Of a stretch of 64,000 nucleotides of DNA, positions 34,420 to 48,460 are shown piece by piece (position 1 is the stretch's first letter; each line of letters starts with the position of its first letter). The translations under genes and the position numbers were made by a program. This DNA is from Xestospongia bergquistia (lineage: Eukaryota > Porifera > Demospongiae > Haplosclerida > Petrosiidae), in NCBI GenBank assembly GCA_963965975.1, contig OZ014416.1:5828001-5892000 (forward strand), given 5' to 3'. Under the pieces are notes generated by a model. That model saw only the letters and a list, made by a program, of their open reading frames with translations, did no database searches and had not been told where the DNA came from.

Positions 34420-37400
34420 ACAATTTCAAACCTTAACGTACCAGCAATAACACTTTCTTCCAAATATACAGGGTAAAGACATCACACCCAATTTACGGTT
34501 GCCATAACAACACTCCTATGAATAGAATAGTTAGAAAAATGACTATTACAGACAATTTCAAACCTTAACTTACCAGAAATAACACTTTCTTCCAAATATA
34601 CAGGGTAAAGACACCACACCCAATTTACGGTTCCCATGACAACAATCGTATGCATAGAATAGCCATAAAAATGACTATTAAAGACAATTTTAAGCCTTAA
34701 CTTACCAACAATAACACTTTCTTCCTAATATTTAGGGTAAAGACACCACACCCAATTTTAAGGTTGCCACGACAACAATCCTATGCATAGGATAGTTAGA
34801 AAAATGACTATTACAGACAATTTTAAGCCTTAACTTACCAGCAATAAATCTTTCTTCCTAATATTCAGGATAAAGACATCACACCCAATTTTGTGGTTGC
34901 CACGACAACACTCCTATGAATAGAATAGTTATAAAAATGACTATTACAGACAATTTCAAACCTTAACTTACCAGCAATAACTCTTTCTTCCTAATATTAA
35001 GGATAAAGACACCACACCTAACTTTACAGTTGCCATGACAACAATCCTATGCATAGAATAGTTATAAACATGACTATTATAGACAATTTCAAACCTTAAC
35101 TTACCAGCAATAACTCTTTCTTCCTAATATTCAGGGTAAAGACACCACATCTAAATTTACGATTGGCATGACAACACTCCTATGCATAGAATAGTTATAA
35201 AAATGACTATTACAGACAATTTCAAACCTTAACTTACCAGTAATAACTTTTTGTTCCTAATATTCAGGGTAAAGACATCACAACCAATTTTACGGTTGCC
35301 ATGACAACACTCCTATCCATAGAACAGTTATAAAAATGACTATTAAAGACAATTTCAAGCCTTAACTTACCAGCAATAACTCTTTCTTCTTAATATTCAG
35401 GGTAAAGACACCACACCCAATTTTCGGTTGCCATGACAACAATCCTATGCATAGAATAGTTATAAAAATGACTATTACAGACAAATTTAAACCTATAACT
35501 TACCAGCAATATCTCTTTCTTCCAAATATTCAGGGTAAAGACACCACATCTAAATTTACGATTGGCATGACAACACTCCTATGCATAGAATAGTTATAAA
35601 AATGACTATTACAGACAATTTCAAACCTTAACTTACCAGTAATAACTTTTTGTTCCTAATATTCAGGATAAGGACATCACACCCAATTTTACGGTTGCCA
35701 TGACAACACTCCTATCCATAGAATAGCTATAAAAATGACCATTACATATAATTTCAAACCTTAACTTACCAGTAATAACTTTTTGTTCCTAATATTCAGG
35801 GTAAGGACATCACACCCAATTTTACGGTTGCCATGACAACACTCCTATCCATAGAATAGTTATAAAAATGACTATTAATAACAACTTTAAACCTATAACT
35901 TACCAGTAATAACTATTTCTTCCTAATATTCAGGATGAAGACACCACACCTAACTTTTTGGTTGGCATGACAACACTTCTATCCAAAGAATAGTTATAAA
36001 AATGACTATTACAGATAATTTCAAACCTTAACTTACCAGTAATAACTTTTTGTTCCTAATATTCAGGGTAAAGACATCACAACCAATTTTACGGTTGTCA
36101 TGACAACACTCCTATCCATAGAACAGTTATAAAAATGACTATTAAAGACAATTTCAAACCTTAACTTACCACCAATAACTCTTTCTTCTTAATATTCAGG
36201 GTAAAGACACCACATCTAATTTTCGGTTGCCATGACAACAATCCTATGCATAGAATAGTTATAAAAATGACTATTACAGACAAATTTAAACCTATAACTT
36301 ACCAGCAATATCTCTTTCTTCCAAATATTCAGGGTAAAGACACCACATCTAAATTTACGATTGGCATGACAACACTCCTATGCATAGAATAGTTATAAAA
36401 ATGACTATTAATAACAACTTTAAACCTATAACTTACCAGTAATAACTATTTCTTCCTAATATTCAGGATGAAGACACCACACCTAACTTTTTGGTTGGCA
36501 TGACAACACTCCTATCCAAAGAATAGCTATAAAAATGACTATTACAGATAATTTCAAACCTTAACTTACCAGTAATAACTTTTTGTTCCTAATATTCAGG
36601 GTAAAGACATCATAACCAATTTTACGGTTGTCATGACAACACTCCTATCCATAGAACAGTTATAAAAATGACTATTAAAGACAATTTCAAGCCTTAACTT
36701 ACCAGCAATATCTCTTTCTTCCAAATATTCAGGGTAAAGACACCACATCTAAATTTACGATTGGCATGACAACACTCCTATGCATAGAATAGTTATAAAA
36801 ATGACTATTACAGACAATTTCAAACCTTAACTTACCAGTAATAACTTTTTGTTCCTAATATTCAGGGTAAGGACATCACACCCAATTTTACGGTTGCCAT
36901 GACAACACTCCTATCCATAGAATAGTTATAAAAATGACTATTAATAACAACTTTAAACCTATAACTTACCAGTAATAACAATTTCTTCCTAATATTCAGG
37001 ATGAAGACACCACACCTAACTTTTTGGTTGGCATGACAACACTCCTATCCAAAGAATAGCTATAAAAATGACTATTACAGATAATTTCAAACCTTAACTT
37101 ACCAGTAATAACTTTTTGTTCCTAATATTCAGGGTAAAGACATCATAACCAATTTTACAGTTGTCATGACAACACTCCTATCCATAGAACAGTTATAAAA
37201 ATGACTATTAAAGACAATTTCAAGCCTTAACTTACCAGCAATATCTCTTTCTTCCAAATATTCAGGGTAAAGACACCACATCTAAATTTACGATTGGCAT
37301 GACAACACTCCTATGCATAGAATAGTTATAAAAATGACTATTACAGACAATTTCAAACCTTAACTTACCAGTAATAACTTTTTGTTCCTAATATTCAGGG

Positions 37401-40197
37401 TAAGGACATCACACCCAATTTTACGGTTGCCATGACAACACTCCTATCCATAGAATAGTTATAAAAATGACTATTAATAACAACTTTAAACCTATAACTT
37501 ACCAGTAATAACAATTTCTTCCTAATATTCAGGATGAAGACACCACACCTAACTTTTTGGTTGGCATGACAACACTCCTATCCAAAGAATAGCTATAAAA
37601 ATGACTATTACAGATAATTTCAAACCTTAACTTACCAGTAATAACTTTTTGTTCCTAATATTCAGGGTAAAGACATCATAACCAATTTTACAGTTGTCAT
37701 GACAACACTCCTATCCATAGAACAGTTATAAAAATGACTATTAAAGACAATTTCAAGCCTTAACTTACCACCAATAACTCTTTCTTCCAAATATTCAGGG
37801 TAAAAAAAACCACACCCAATTTTACAGTTGCCATGACAACACTCCTATCCATAGAACAGTTATAAAAATGACTATTAAAGACAATTTCAAGCCTTAACTT
37901 ACCAGCAATATCTCTTTCTTCCAAATATTCAGGGTAAAGACACCACATCTAAATTTACGATTGGCATGACAACACTCCTATGCATAGAATAGTTATAAAA
38001 ATGACTATTACAGACAATTTTAAACCTTAACTTACCAGTAATAACTTTTTGTTCCTAATATTCAGGGTAAGGACATCACACCCAATTTTACGGTTGCCAT
38101 GACAACACTCCTATCCATAGAATAGTTATAAAAATGACTATTAATAACAACTTTAAACCTATAACTTACCAGTAATAACTATTTCTTCCTAATATTCAGG
38201 ATGAAGACACCACACCTAACTTTTTGGTTGGCATGACAACACTCCTATCCAAAGAATAGTTATAAAAATGACTATTACAGATAATTTCTAACCTTAACTT
38301 ACAAGTAATAACTTTTTGTTCCTAATATTCAGGGTAAAGACATCATAACCAATTTTACGGTTGTCATGACAACACTCCTATCCATAGAACAGTTATAAAA
38401 ATGACTATTAAAGACAATTTCAAGCCTTAACTTACCAGCAATATCTCTTTCTTCCAAATATTCAGGGTAAAGACACCACATCTAAATTTACGATTGGCAT
38501 GACAACACTCCTATGCATAGAATAGTTATAAAAATGACTATTACAGACAATTTCAAAAATTAACTTACCAGTAATAACTTTTTGTTCCTAATATTCAGGG
38601 TAAAGACATCATAACCAATTTTACGGTTGTCATGACAACACTCCTATCCATAGAACAGTTATAAAAATGACTATTAAAGACAATTTCAAGCCTTAACTTA
38701 CCAGCAATATCTCTTTCTTCCAAATATTCAGGGTAAAGACACCACATCTAAATTTACGATTGGCATGACAACACTCCTATGCATAGAATAGTTATAAAAA
38801 TGACTATTACAGACAATTTTAAACCTTAACTTACCAGTAATAACTTTTTGTTCCTAATATTCAGGGTAAGGACATCACACCCAATTTTACGGTTGCCATG
38901 ACAACACTCCTATCCATAGAATAGTTATAAAAATGACTATTAATAACAACTTTAAACCTATAACTTACCAGTAATAACTATTTCTTCCTAATATTCAGGA
39001 TGAAGACACCACACCTAACTTTTTGGTTGGCATGACAACACTCCTATCCAAAGAATAGCTATAAAAATGACTATTACAGATAATTTCAAACCTTAACTTA
39101 CCAGTAATAACTTTTTGTTCCTAATATTCAGGGTAAAGACATCATAACCAATTTTACAGTTGTCATGACAACACTCCTATCCATAGAACAGTTATAAAAA
39201 TGACTATTAAAGACAATTTCAAGCCTTAACTTACCACCAATAACTCTTTCTTCCAAATATTCAGGGTAAAAAAAACCACACCCAATTTTACAGTTGCCAT
39301 GACAACACTCCTATCCATAGAACAGTTATAAAAATGACTATTAAAGACAATTTCAAGCCTTAACTTACCAGCAATATCTCTTTCTTCCAAATATTCAGGG
39401 TAAAGACACCACATCTAAATTTACGATTGGCATGACAACACTCCTATGCATAGAATAGCTATAAAAATGACTATTACAGACAATTTTAAACCTTAACTTA
39501 CCAGTAATAACTTTTTGTTCCTAATATTCAGGGTAAGGACATCACACCCAATTTTACGGTTGCCATGACAACACTCCTATCCATAGAATAGTTATAAAAA
39601 TGACTATTAATAACAACTTTAAACCTATAACTTACCAGTAATAACTATTTCTTCCTAATATTCAGGATGAAGACACCACACCTAACTTTTTGGTTGGCAT
39701 GACAACACTCCTATCCAAAGAATAGTTATAAAAATGACTATTACAGACAATTTCAAACCTTAACTTACCAGCAATAACACTTTCTTCCTAATATTCAGGG
39801 TAAAGACACCACACCCAATTTTATGGTTGCCACGACAACACTCCTATGCATAGAATAGTTATAAAAATGACTATTTCAGAGAACTTAAACCTTAACTTAC
39901 AAGCAATAACTCTTTCATCCTAATATTCAGGGTAAAGACACCACACCCAATTTTATGGTTGCCATGACAACACTCCTATGCATAGAGTAGTTATAAAAAT
40001 GACTATTACAGACAATTTTAAAACTTAACTTACCAGCAATAACCTTTTCTTCCTAATATTCAGGGTAAAGACACCACACCCAATTTTATGGTTGCCATGA
40101 CAACACTCCTATGCATAGAATAGTTATAAAAATGACTATTACAGACAATTTCAAACTTTAACTTACCAGCAATAACTTTTTGTTCCTAATATTCAGG
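34420..40197 (+). repeat. Satellite S array 2, about 43 units with higher-order structure
   Basis: Same satellite as array 1, with its own variants (CACATCTAAATTTACGATTG; CCTAACTTTTTGGTTGGC; AACTTTTTGTTCC). Higher-order repeats are conspicuous: a 1466-bp block recurs (37760 and 39226, including a shared AAAAAAACCACACCC variant), and shorter four-unit steps of about 540 bp recur (36723/37263, 37923/38463). Identical 189-bp minus-strand frames 1466 bp apart are produced by this and are not genes. Confidence 0.97.
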
Positions 40198-40314
40198 GTC
40201 ATTACATCCATTTACCCCTTTAAAAAACGCTAACCTAATTTCCAAGGGAGGGTGAGACTCTGGCAAGGGGGGGGGGCAAATGCCCCTCCCTCCCTCCCCC
40301 CTAAATGAAACCCT
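40198..40314. mobile_element. MITE-like element T1, truncated copy 2
   Basis: Only the right end is present (from CATTACATCCATTTACCCC to CTAAATGAAACCCTG). The left breakpoint falls exactly within a satellite word (ATTCAGGGT), where CAGGGT is shared between the satellite and the MITE terminus. Confidence 0.8.
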
Positions 40315-40740
40315 GAAATGGGACAATTGTACATTTTATTAGATGAAATGGGATTAGACGAAATGGCTATAAACTGCCACTACACCCAATTTTACGGTTG
40401 CCACGACAACACTTGAATAGTTATAAAAATGACTATTACAGACAATTTCAAACCTTAACTTAACAGCAATAACTCTCTCTTTCTCCTTAATATTCAGGGT
40501 AAAGACACCACACCCAATTTTACGGTTGTCACAACAACACTCCTATGCATAGAATAGTTATAAAAATGACTATTACAGACAATTTTAAACTTTAAGTTAC
40601 CAGCAATAACTCTTTCTTTCTTCCTAATATTCAGGGTAAAGATACCACACCTAATTGTATGGTTGTTTTCTATTATATTTTGTGTTACTTATTACATGTT
40701 TGAACCATATTGCTTATGTTATCAGTTTTGTGTATATATA
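40315..40740 (+). repeat. Satellite tail and 3' flank of array 2
   Basis: Same order as 31464-31766: AAATGGGACAATTGTACATT, two to three satellite units, then GTTTTCTATTATATTTTGTG and a TA run. It is one satellite unit longer than the array 1 version and lacks element T2. Confidence 0.75.
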
Positions 40741-41620
40741 TATATATATAATTATATATATATTACAGACTTACTGTAGATTCTTATGAGAGTCATACTA
40801 TGCTACTATGATCCTTTTAGTAAAGAAGTAATTGTTTAAAAAGCACTTAGAGCTTTTGTCAATTCAAAATGAGATGTATCTCATTATATACATATATAAA
40901 TACTTATAGACACAAATATCATACTTACACAGTTTGGAATTACCTGATATTAACTTCTCATCAATGTGACCTGCTTCATTGCTAGCGCTTTCTTCAGGTG
41001 ATGATGGATTTGAAATATCACGAAATTCTAACGTGTTATGTCTGCCATATCACTCAAAAGAATAATAATAATAATGATAATTAAGTCCTGTTTAATTTTA
41101 AATGTGTGAATTGGCAATTGAACGTTTAGGCTTTGGTTGTGGCGTTCATGAGAGAAACTGTGCTATCACTATGACTATGAGAGCGAAAGACGAATACATC
41201 ACTACGTGCAATCTGATAATGTTCGGCTTTCTCTACCGAGAAGAAGGAATAAGGTATCTTTGTTTTCCGTATCCAAAGCTATTGGTGATGCTGGTATGTT
41301 AGAAGATACAGATCCTCAATTAGATCTCTACACTAATGGCGTTCTAAGTCAATAGTCCGATCACGGTCGCGTCCCCTGACGACAAGACGCAATACTGAGT
41401 GAACTCGATGTGTGAATAAGTTATAAAACCAGTGGAACTGATGTTGTAGTGACAATTATACAAAGCAAGTTTTGTTATGAAGTTCAATCAACGAATATCT
41501 AGCACAACATTGCTTACCTTCTCAATTCAACAGTTACTTGTAACACTTTACAGTTCAATAAACTTATAGTGACTACCCACAATATACAGTTTGCTTTATT
41601 ATGAGATTAAGTAATTGAGT
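40741..41620 (+). repeat. Duplicated flank F, copy 2
   Basis: Counterpart of 32316-33430 without the long TA run. Contains the same two exon-like stretches (minus about 40930-41050; plus about 41150-41335). The plus frame differs by a few substitutions, so neither copy is convincingly under constraint. Confidence 0.7.
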
Positions 41621-43690
41621 TAATTATAGTCAATTTCAATATTGGAAATACCATATATCCTAACAGAAGATTTCAATTGAAATGATGACTAATCCTAACA
41701 GAATTCCTCAAATAGAATAATGATATATTATTACACAATCCTATATTGAAAAAATGACATATTCAATACAATACTTATACTGGAATATTGCTGATTCCTC
41801 ATAAACTGTGAGAAATCTAGAAATATCCAGTACAAAGAAAGACATGTTGAACTATGAGATACTATAATAAGCTACCATTAGCAAAATACTTGTCTTTCAA
41901 CACAGTGCAAGATAGTAGAGATGACAATTGTATCATCTCTACATAATAACACAAGTGACACAACAAGTAAGGATATACACTAACTATATATCTAAATCAC
42001 TTAAAATAATATCAGTGATATATTATGGCATTCTTTGCCTGTGTTATTATGTAGGGATGATGTACTTACTATCCCTACTATCTTGGTTCCAATCTTTGTA
42101 TTGGACTGATATTATCCATCTCTTCATTTTTGGAAAATGTTTTTATTTACTTGTATATCTATGAATATACACAGCCTGGATATAATTTAATTGTATAATC
42201 AGAAAGCACTCAAAAGTCAAACATCTATCATTAGTACTAGTTAACACTATTATAATTTAAATATTAATATATTTCTGTAAAAAATTCTATTAAATTAAAA
42301 TATAATATAATATAAAAAATATGGAGCTTTCTGGTACTGATATATTGTCATAGCTACGGTTATGTTCTGAACAAATGGTCCCTTTACAATATCCAAAATG
42401 GTGTTTCAAATGACAGAAGTACCTTTACCTTGACCACATTCGTAAATGGTCTTGTGAATAATGTTGTTAGATTTGAGTAATTTGGTTAAGCCAAATATTG
42501 AAAGTCACTGTAACTCACTCGAGAGGACTCTCTAAAGGAGAAATGACTAAGATTCATTATACTCTTGCAAGAATGTCTGTATTATAATTATATGTAATTT
42601 CATGAATAAATGTACTTTGTATCAAAGCTGGTCAGGAATCCCCAAAAAAACAAATAATGTCACTATTATCTTAAAGATAGTATGGATTATAGGGAAAAAT
42701 GTCTAATAAACTGTCTAATAAAATGTATTGACATTTTTGATATGTCACTCAACTGAACTCAAAACTCATCACAATTTGTCAATTATTTCTAGTTTTTAAA
42801 CATTCAATTATATTTCTTAATTCCAAACACATACACTAAGTACATGTAAGTCTATTGACTCACATAACAAACTATTAATGGAATATAATCAAATCATTGT
42901 TATGTACACAACATATACTAGATAACTTTATGTCATGTATTCCAATATTACTTACAGAACACAGGTACATAGATTATGTATCTATTATATACATGTGTAA
43001 TTAGTAATTTAATGATTATGGCTACTTAACTTTTATATGACAATCTCAATGACCGTAGACAGTTATATTATATAGATCTCCCAATCAAGAGGAAGCAACA
43101 GATACCCTATCTTTGTTTATTACTGAAATATAATAGAGACTAGAATGTAATGTTATAGACTACATATACATTGTTCATATAGAAGGTGACAATTACCTAA
43201 CTAATGAAACATTACACAAAATCTTATATTTCTAACAACTAATCAATTCTACAACTAATGAACTACATGACTTGTCATTAGTTTATTATTAATAAGAACA
43301 GATGATGTGTACTACTTTATAGTATCTCATTATATATTATTCAGCAATAAAGATCATGTATTGATTAAATTAACTGATTAATTTACTATTCTAGTTGTTT
43401 TATATATAGATGAAAGATTCAATTAACAAATGAACTTTATTGCATTAACTTTAAAATAGAGAAATTATATTTATTGGACAGTATTATTTATTTTCCTATG
43501 TTTATCAAGATCAACATAATGTTTAATATTATGATAATTATAATTAGGACATAATTTATAGGGAATAGTATGATGGATTCCTGACCAGCTGTGACACAAA
43601 CCACAGATATTTAGTGAAATTCAGCATGCTTCTCATCAAACTCTTCACAGTATTGCTTTGTTGTCATTCTTTAATTTTTCCTATTGTTCC
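41621..43690. other. AT-rich stretch, no gene recognised
   Basis: A segment at about 42345-42390 (ATTGTCATAGCTACGGTTATG...) repeats sequence at 25095-25140, so part of this is dispersed repeat. No coding exon is supported. Confidence 0.35.
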
Positions 43691-43699
43691 TTTGTCTGA

Positions 43700-44040
43700 G
43701 ACCAACCAACATCTTCCATCAATTCTGAAATTCTCAAAAAAATCAGCACTTTGCTTAAAAGATGTGTTCTCGTAAATAGGACAGTGATTACTTGTCTCTT
43801 CTCTCAGCTTTTAACCTTCCATTCCTCTCAATTGGTTGCCCTGTTTCTAAATTATGTCTTCTCTTTAAAATTATTAACAACCTTCTTTATTTTCCTTCAG
43901 ATATTTCATCAACAAATCTTCTCCAAGTCATGCTTCTCGTCACTTTGATCCTCTCACCTTTATCATCCCTTTATCTCACTCATCTGCTACACAAAACTAA
44001 TTTGTCCCTCTCTGTGGAATGTCATGTCAATTATTTATGA
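43700..44040 (+). pseudogene. LINE reverse-transcriptase ORF, C-terminal remnant
   Basis: Frames read in succession DYLSLLSAFNLPFLSIG, VSKLCLLFKIINNLLYFPSD, then after a shift SRHFDPLTFIIPLSHSS, then after another shift a SLWN word. The LPxLSxRR...KLxxxxKIxNxL / FDPLTF / WNSLP layout is typical of the extreme C-terminus of CR1/RTE-like non-LTR retrotransposon ORF2 proteins. An in-frame TAG precedes it (about 43778) and two frameshifts break it. The polymerase core is absent, as expected for a dead truncated copy or an old insertion. Confidence 0.6.
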
Positions 44041-44204
44041 CTCAGATTAAAAAATGACATCATCATATAAAGGTAGTACAGACCTCATATTAAGTCAAAT
44101 GTACATGTACAATTGTTCCATGTACTTCAGGAAACATATAACCGGTAAATTTTCTATATGTATATATTAAGTTTATTAATTACATGCCAGGTTATTAAAT
44201 TACT

Positions 44205-44590
44205 CCACACCTGTTCTATATATTCTCATAATGAATCTTACCAACATTATCTATGTACTCTTAACAGAAGGAATTTATCTTTTATTAATAAATAAAGTGA
44301 CTTACAGTGATGTGTCTTATAGTTCATAAATGTTATATCAATATTGTTTGATAATTGTTCCATTAAGTTGATTATAATAATTTATAATTAGTTCATTATA
44401 TTTAGAGGAATAGTATATGATCATTAATGGACATAATCTACTTCATATGACAAGATTAGTGGGTAATTTAGGTCCTCTTTCCTTTTGAAGCAATGAATGA
44501 AGACTTACTACAATATTATCATGGATCACAATCAATGGAATAGTATTCTTGTAATAAAATTACAATTAAATTAATATTATCATAGCTAAA
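44205..44590 (+). repeat. Dispersed module M, copy 3 (diverged)
   Basis: Shares ACTCCACACCTGTTCTATAT, TTTTATTAATAAATAAAG, GGACATAATCTACTTCATATG and AATGAATGAAGACTTA with copies 1 and 2, but lacks their last 180 bp or so. Again satellite-like sequence follows immediately. Confidence 0.65.
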
Positions 44591-45300
44591 TGCATTCCTA
44601 TATTACAAAAATGACTATTACAGACAATTTCAAACTTTATATTACAAGCAATAACTGTTTCTTAACATATTCTGACATTTCTGGGGAGAGACACCACAAC
44701 TACTTTTATAATTGCCACAGCAACATTCCTATGCTTAGAAGAGTCATAACAATATCTATTATAGACAACTTTACAAACCTTACCTTGTGAGCAAAACTGT
44801 TTCTTTAACATATTTCGCCATTTCTGGGAGGACACACCCCACTCACTTTTGAAATTATCCTGATAACATTACTATGTACAGAATATTTATAAAACTTACT
44901 ACTACAGACAACCTTAAACCTTAACTTGCCAGCAATAACTATTTCTTTAACGTTTCTGACATAGCTGGCTTGAGAAACCACACCTACTTTTAATACCCAC
45001 AACAACAGTTCTATATTTAAAAAATGACTATTATAGACAACTTTAAACCTTAACTTACAATAACTGTTTCTTTAACATAGTCTTCCATTTCTGGGAGGAG
45101 ACACCACACCTACTTACAGAATTGCCATGACAACATTCCTCTGTATAGAATAGTCAGAAAAATGACATTTACAGACAACCTTAAAACTAGCAAAAAACAT
45201 ATTCAACATATCATGACATATATGGGAGGAGACACCACACCCATTTTTATAATAACCTCGACTACATTCCTATACATAGAAAAAAGACTATTTAAAAGAA
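44591..45300 (+). repeat. Diverged satellite field, part 1
   Basis: Units of about 120-135 bp related to satellite S (ATGACTATTACAGACAA, CTTTAAACCTTAACTT, GAGACACCACACCTAC, GCCATGACAACATTCC), with TTTCTGGGAGGAG in place of TAATATTCAGGG. Unit-to-unit identity is much lower than in arrays 1 and 2. Small frames here are artefacts. Confidence 0.75.
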
Positions 45301-45729
45301 TTCATCTAAATTAAAATCCAGTTTTCTCAGTTTGGTGTCATGTCTGATCTACCACCTACATAACACTAAACTTTAAAATTCATAGTAATAAATGAAATTT
45401 TTTCAGTTTGGGTGCTAAAGACCACACAGTAGTATGATATACTGGGATATAACATAATAACATTGTTCTGTTTGGTCTATGAGTTGTACAATTATTTATT
45501 GTTTTTCAACTTGACACTCATAACATTGTTTCTTACAAGTCATGTTCATATCAGTTTGTACATGTGTTCTATTAACAATAACAACTATTAATAGTTACAA
45601 GTTACTAAATATTAAAATTAAGTGTTGTTATTTTTCTAACAGTCTTATCACTACCTTTATGACATCTATAATGATACAATGGAATAAAATTTCTACATGT
45701 ATATATTAAGCTCACGAATTTAAAACTCT
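45301..45729 (+). repeat. Spacer of the diverged field, copy 1
   Basis: AATTAAAATCCAG..., CATAGTAATAAATnAAATTTTTTCA..., and GTTTGTACATGTGTTC match 47450-47860 in order, showing a direct duplication with a step of about 2.15 kb. No gene. Confidence 0.65.
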
Positions 45730-46147
45730 GAGGGTTTCATTTAGGGGGGGGGGGGGCATTTGTCCTCCCCTAGCCAGAGTCTTGACCCCCCTTGGAAATT
45801 AGGTTAGCCATTTTTTTTCAGGGGTAATTGGATGTAATGAATACAGAACTCAACACAAGGAATATACAACATAAGATAACCTTAGGCTAAACACAAAGAG
45901 AATGTACAGTTTTTAACCTAAACAGCTATTCTTCTACTCTTTCTGTTCCATGTCATTTGAAAACCACAAATGGTCTGAAAATGTGCCAGAAGCAATCTCA
46001 GAGGGTCTAAAATTCAAAAACGTTTTTGGGGGGCTTGCCTCCAGACTCCCCTAGTGGGCGTACTGTTGCACACAGTCCCTTCACACCCCTAAATTTTCTC
46101 TAAGTATTATTTTGCCCCCCCCCCATCCATTTTTCTAAATGAAACCC
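45730..46147. mobile_element. MITE-like element T1, copy 3 (inverted relative to copy 1)
   Basis: It begins GAGGGTTTCATTTAGGGGGG and ends CTAAATGAAACCC. The interior matches copy 1 read on the opposite strand (GTTAGCC..., ACACAAnGAGAATGTAC, TTTGAAAACCACAAnTGGTC). The duplicate locus near 47880 lacks it, which accounts for the change in duplication step from about 2.15 kb to 1.73 kb. Confidence 0.75.
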
Positions 46148-48460
46148 AGACTCCACACCTGTTCTATATGGTAATCTCTTGATGAAAACTACCAACACCA
46201 TCTATGTACTCTTAGTAAAAGGACTTTTACAGTTCCCTTGACAACACTCCTACATATAGGATAGCTATAAAATTACTTATAGACAATTTCAAACCTTAAC
46301 TTATCAGGAATAACTGTTTAAAATTTGTTATCTGGGTGGAGACACCACACCTACTTTTACAATCACCATGACAACATTCCTATATATGGAATAGTTATAA
46401 AAATGACTATTATAGACAACTTTAAAACTTAAGTTACCAGTAATAACTCTTTCAATATTTTTTATTATTTATTGTAAAGACACCACACCCACTTTAACAG
46501 TTGCTATAACAACATTTCTATGTATTGAATAGTTAAAAAAGACTATTACAGACATTTGCAAACCTTTGGTTTAGCAATAACTGTTCAACATTTTTTATTC
46601 TGGGTGGACACACCACATCCGCTTCAACAGTTGCCATGACAACATTTCTACAAATAATATAGTCATAAAAATGACTATTACAAACAAATTCTAACCTTAA
46701 TTTACCAACAAAAACTGTTTCTTTAACTTATTGACACTTCTGGGAGGATATGCCACACCTAATTTACAATTGTCACGCTAACATTCCTATTCATAGAAAA
46801 ATCACAAGAATGATTACTACACCTTACATTACTGGCAAAACATATTCCGACATTTTTGGGAGAAGACACCATACCCACTTTTGAAATTGCCACAATAAAT
46901 TCCTATGTGTAAAATAGTTACTATTACAGACAACCTTAAATCTTAAGTTACTAGCAATAATTGTTTCTATAACCACTTCTGCCATTTCTGGGAGGACACA
47001 CCACACCCACTTTTAAAATCACCATGACAACATTCCTATTCATAGAATAGTCACTATTACAGACAATTTTAACCCTTAAATTACTGCCAATAAATGTATC
47101 TTTAACATATCTTGTTGAGACACCACACCTACTTTTTAATAGCCACAACAACTTTCTATATTAAAAAATGTCTATTATAGAGAACTTTAAACCTTAACAT
47201 ACCAACAGTAACTGTTTCTTTAACATATTCTTCCCTTTCTGGGAGGAGACACCACATCTATTTATGCAATTGCCATGACAACATTCTTATGTATTGAACA
47301 GTTAGAAAATGATATTTACAGATGACCTTAAATCTTAAGTTACCAGCAAAATATCCTTCTTTAACATATTATGACATATCTGGGAGGAGACACCACACCC
47401 ACAACTATATTCCTATACATAGAAAAATCATAAAATGAGTATTACAAAGAATTCATCAAAATTAAAATCCAGCTTGGTGTTAAAATGTCAATTCAGATCT
47501 AGCACTCATTAGACACTAAATCAATGAGTTATTTTAAAATTCATAGTAATAAATTAAATTTTTTCACTCTGAGTGCTAAAGACCACACAGCATATACTAT
47601 AGATTTTTAATAAGGTTGCTCTGTTTGGTCTATAAGTTGTAAAATTAGTTACAGTCTTTTTCAACTTGACACTCGTTGCATTGTTTCTTATAAGTCCTGT
47701 TAACATCAGTTTGTACATGTGTTCCATTAACAATAGTAACTATCAATAGTTACAAATTACTAAATATAATTAAGTATTATTACTTTTCTAACAACCTTAT
47801 CACTACCTTTATGAAATCTATAATGATACAATGTACTACATGTATATATTAAGTTCATTAATTACAAGCATGTTTACTACACTACTCCATACCTGTTCTA
47901 TATGGTAATCTGATAATGAATACTACCACCATGATCTATGTGCTCTTAGTAAAAGGACTTTTACAGTTGCCATGACAACATATAGAATAGTTGTAAAATG
48001 ACTTACAAACTATTTCAAACCTTAAGTTATCAGGAATAACTGTTTAACATTTCCGTTATCTGGGTGGACCCACCACACCCACTTTTATGTGTAGAATAGT
48101 TATAAAATGACTACTATAAACAATTTTAAACCTTAAGTTACCAGCAATAACTCTTTTTTCAACATTTTCTAATGTTCTGGGCAAAGACACCACACCCACA
48201 TTTACAGTTGCCATGACACCACTTCTATGTATAGAATATTATAAAATGACTTTTGTGGACAGCTTCAAACCTTGACTTATCAGGAACACCTACTTTTACA
48301 GTTGCCACAACAACATTCCTATGTATAGAATAGTTATAAAATGAATATTACAAACAATTTCAAACTTTAATTTACCAGCAATAACTGTTTAACATTTTTG
48401 TTATTCTGGGTGGGACACCACAACTACTTTTAGGATTGACATGACAACATTCTAGACACT
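46148..48460 (+). repeat. Diverged satellite field, part 2, including second copy of the 2.1-kb duplication
   Basis: Degenerate satellite units at about 46205-47440 and 47960-48450 surround a second copy of the spacer (47450-47860). ACCTGTTCTATATGGTAATC at 46157 and 47888, followed by CTCTTAGTAAAAGGACTTTTACAG, marks a partial copy of module M in each duplicate. Short minus-strand frames at 46824-47151 are artefacts. Confidence 0.7.

Noticed and set aside
37760..39414. Two identical 62-codon minus-strand frames (37760-37948 and 39226-39414)
   Set aside because: They are the satellite unit read in a frame that happens to be open; identity comes from the 1466-bp higher-order repeat, not from selection on protein.
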